Source: Lysinibacillus parviboronicapiens
Lineage (GTDB): Bacteria; Bacillota; Bacilli; Bacillales_A; Planococcaceae
Direction: 5' to 3'
Assembly: GCF_003049575.1 (NCBI RefSeq)
Contig: NZ_PYWI01000010.1
Span: 90,397-154,396, forward strand
DNA: 64,000 nucleotides
Shown here: positions 63,516 through 64,000 of the stretch, piece after piece
Layout: every line of letters begins with the position of its first letter
Position numbering within the stretch: position 1 is the stretch's first letter
Notes under the pieces: model-generated
The model's database searches: none
The model's input: only the letters and a program-made list of their open reading frames with translations
Told to the model about the DNA's origin: nothing
Position numbers and translations under genes: made by a program

Positions 63516-63593
63516 AGAACTGGTGTTAAAAGTCGCTTCGCTTTCCAACGCAATGTATGCCACTGGGTTTACATGGGTTTTTACCTGTATATC

Positions 63594-63632
63594 AAAAATA
63601 GTATGCAATAAGTACTCCTGCATACTATTTTT
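63594..63632 (+). terminator. Terminator of the zinc-finger protein gene
   Basis: The stem aaaaatagtatgca/tgcatactattttt ends in a T-run. It lies about 80 bases past the stop. Confidence 0.75.
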
Positions 63633-63848
63633 GACTTTCGAAACAACTCTTATCCATTCAGCTTTGATTTAACGACATCCTTTACTCATTAGTAAACCTC
63701 CTGTTTGGTTAAATGTTACAGTAATTGCTCAAATTTTTTAAACAAAAATAAAAAGCTGAGCATTGAACGCTCAACGTCTATTTACACATAGTGCTTCTGT
63801 AAGTATTATAAAAAATTAAATAAAAAAGAGTCGGTTTCCCGACTCTGC

Positions 63849-63897
63849 AGACTGTAGACAAACTCAATGAATTTTGAGTTTGCCTACAGTCTTTTTT
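63849..63897 (+). terminator. Strong terminator
   Basis: The stem agactgtagacaaactcaa against ttgagtttgcctacagtct (one mismatch) runs into six T. A smaller agagtcgg/ccgactct hairpin precedes it. Confidence 0.8.
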
Positions 63898-63914
63898 CTT
63901 TTACAATGAAATAA

Positions 63915-64000
63915 AGTAAAGCCGTTGATTTCCACTACGGGCGGACGCTTTCCGCGGGCGGGGTCGAGCTGCTTCCCTCGCTTCGCTCAGTCCAGGATCT
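63915..64000. repeat. G+C-rich intergenic repeat, cut by window end
   Basis: From gatttccactacgggcgg through gctttccgcgggcggggt to cttcgctcag, this block is far richer in G+C than its surroundings. It resembles the palindromic intergenic repeats common in Bacillales. The window end truncates it. Confidence 0.6.

Larger units (their letters stand above)
63516..64000. other. Non-coding tail with several hairpins
   Basis: No supported gene is seen. It contains hairpins at 63594-63632, 63827-63846 and 63849-63897, and a G+C-rich repeat from about 63915. A minus-strand ATG at 63689 with a strong AGGAGG opens only six codons. Confidence 0.5.

Noticed and set aside
63669..63689. Minus-strand ATG with strong AGGAGG
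   Set aside because: It opens only six codons before TAA; continuation shows no recognisable protein, although a decayed gene cannot be excluded.
1..64000. CRISPR array, prophage, rRNA or tRNA genes
   Set aside because: No regularly spaced direct repeats, phage structural genes, integrase or RNA gene signatures were seen.

Overview
The window is AT-rich chromosomal DNA from a Gram-positive, low-GC Firmicute of the order Bacillales. Strong AGGAGG-type ribosome sites, an S-box riboswitch, lipoproteins with LAAC-type lipoboxes, a Bce-type peptide-sensing module, a HemAT-like sensor and a LysM-3D wall protein all fit. Protein flavour (L-lysine 6-dehydrogenase, DUF4395, YjfB-type and TAXI-TRAP proteins) suggests Lysinibacillus or a close relative. 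That identification rests on recognition from memory, not on a search. No tRNA, rRNA, prophage or CRISPR array is visible.

Layout. 0-9 kb: a secreted beta-propeller protein, then a three-gene minus-strand operon that looks like lysine catabolism (aldehyde dehydrogenase, L-lysine 6-dehydrogenase/saccharopine dehydrogenase-like, glutaryl-CoA-dehydrogenase-like enzyme), an AIM24-family protein and a D-2-hydroxyacid dehydrogenase. 9-22 kb: HemAT-like sensor, uppP, metallophosphoesterase, acyl-CoA dehydrogenase, a two-component system with a hidden 51-residue membrane protein between its genes, an excisionase-like small protein, hom, an orphan Panacea-like protein with a long leader, and metY under a SAM-I riboswitch. 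22-35 kb: plsY-like gene, DASS-type transporter, a dead IS3-family element, CoA-transferase, nitroreductase, membrane proteins, pepT and a DMT transporter. 35-38.5 kb: an iron island with a promoter overlapped by a perfect Fur box driving a probable C-rich small RNA, a DUF4395 pseudogene, and fhuF whose terminator is interrupted by a second dead IS3-family element. 38.5-45 kb: GNAT enzyme, enolase-superfamily racemase, regulator, NhaC antiporter and M20 hydrolase, together resembling a D- to L-amino-acid conversion pathway. 45-50 kb: TAXI-type TRAP transporter, Cu/Zn superoxide dismutase, LysM-3D protein. 51-61.5 kb: a signalling block with a BTAD response regulator, a diguanylate cyclase, a 1015-residue composite kinase whose first kinase domain has lost its phospho-acceptor histidine, and a complete BceRSAB-like module. 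61.5-64 kb: small membrane and HD-domain proteins, strong hairpins and the start of a G+C-rich repeat cut by the window edge.

Two themes go beyond ordinary housekeeping. First, several intergenic stretches are visibly decayed genes (a DMT transporter, DUF4395, YjfB, two IS elements). Second, both IS elements lie inside the hairpin of a transcription terminator. The most interesting regulatory candidate is the Fur-controlled, C-rich RNA at about 35.53-35.70 kb, which resembles Bacillus FsrA in design.
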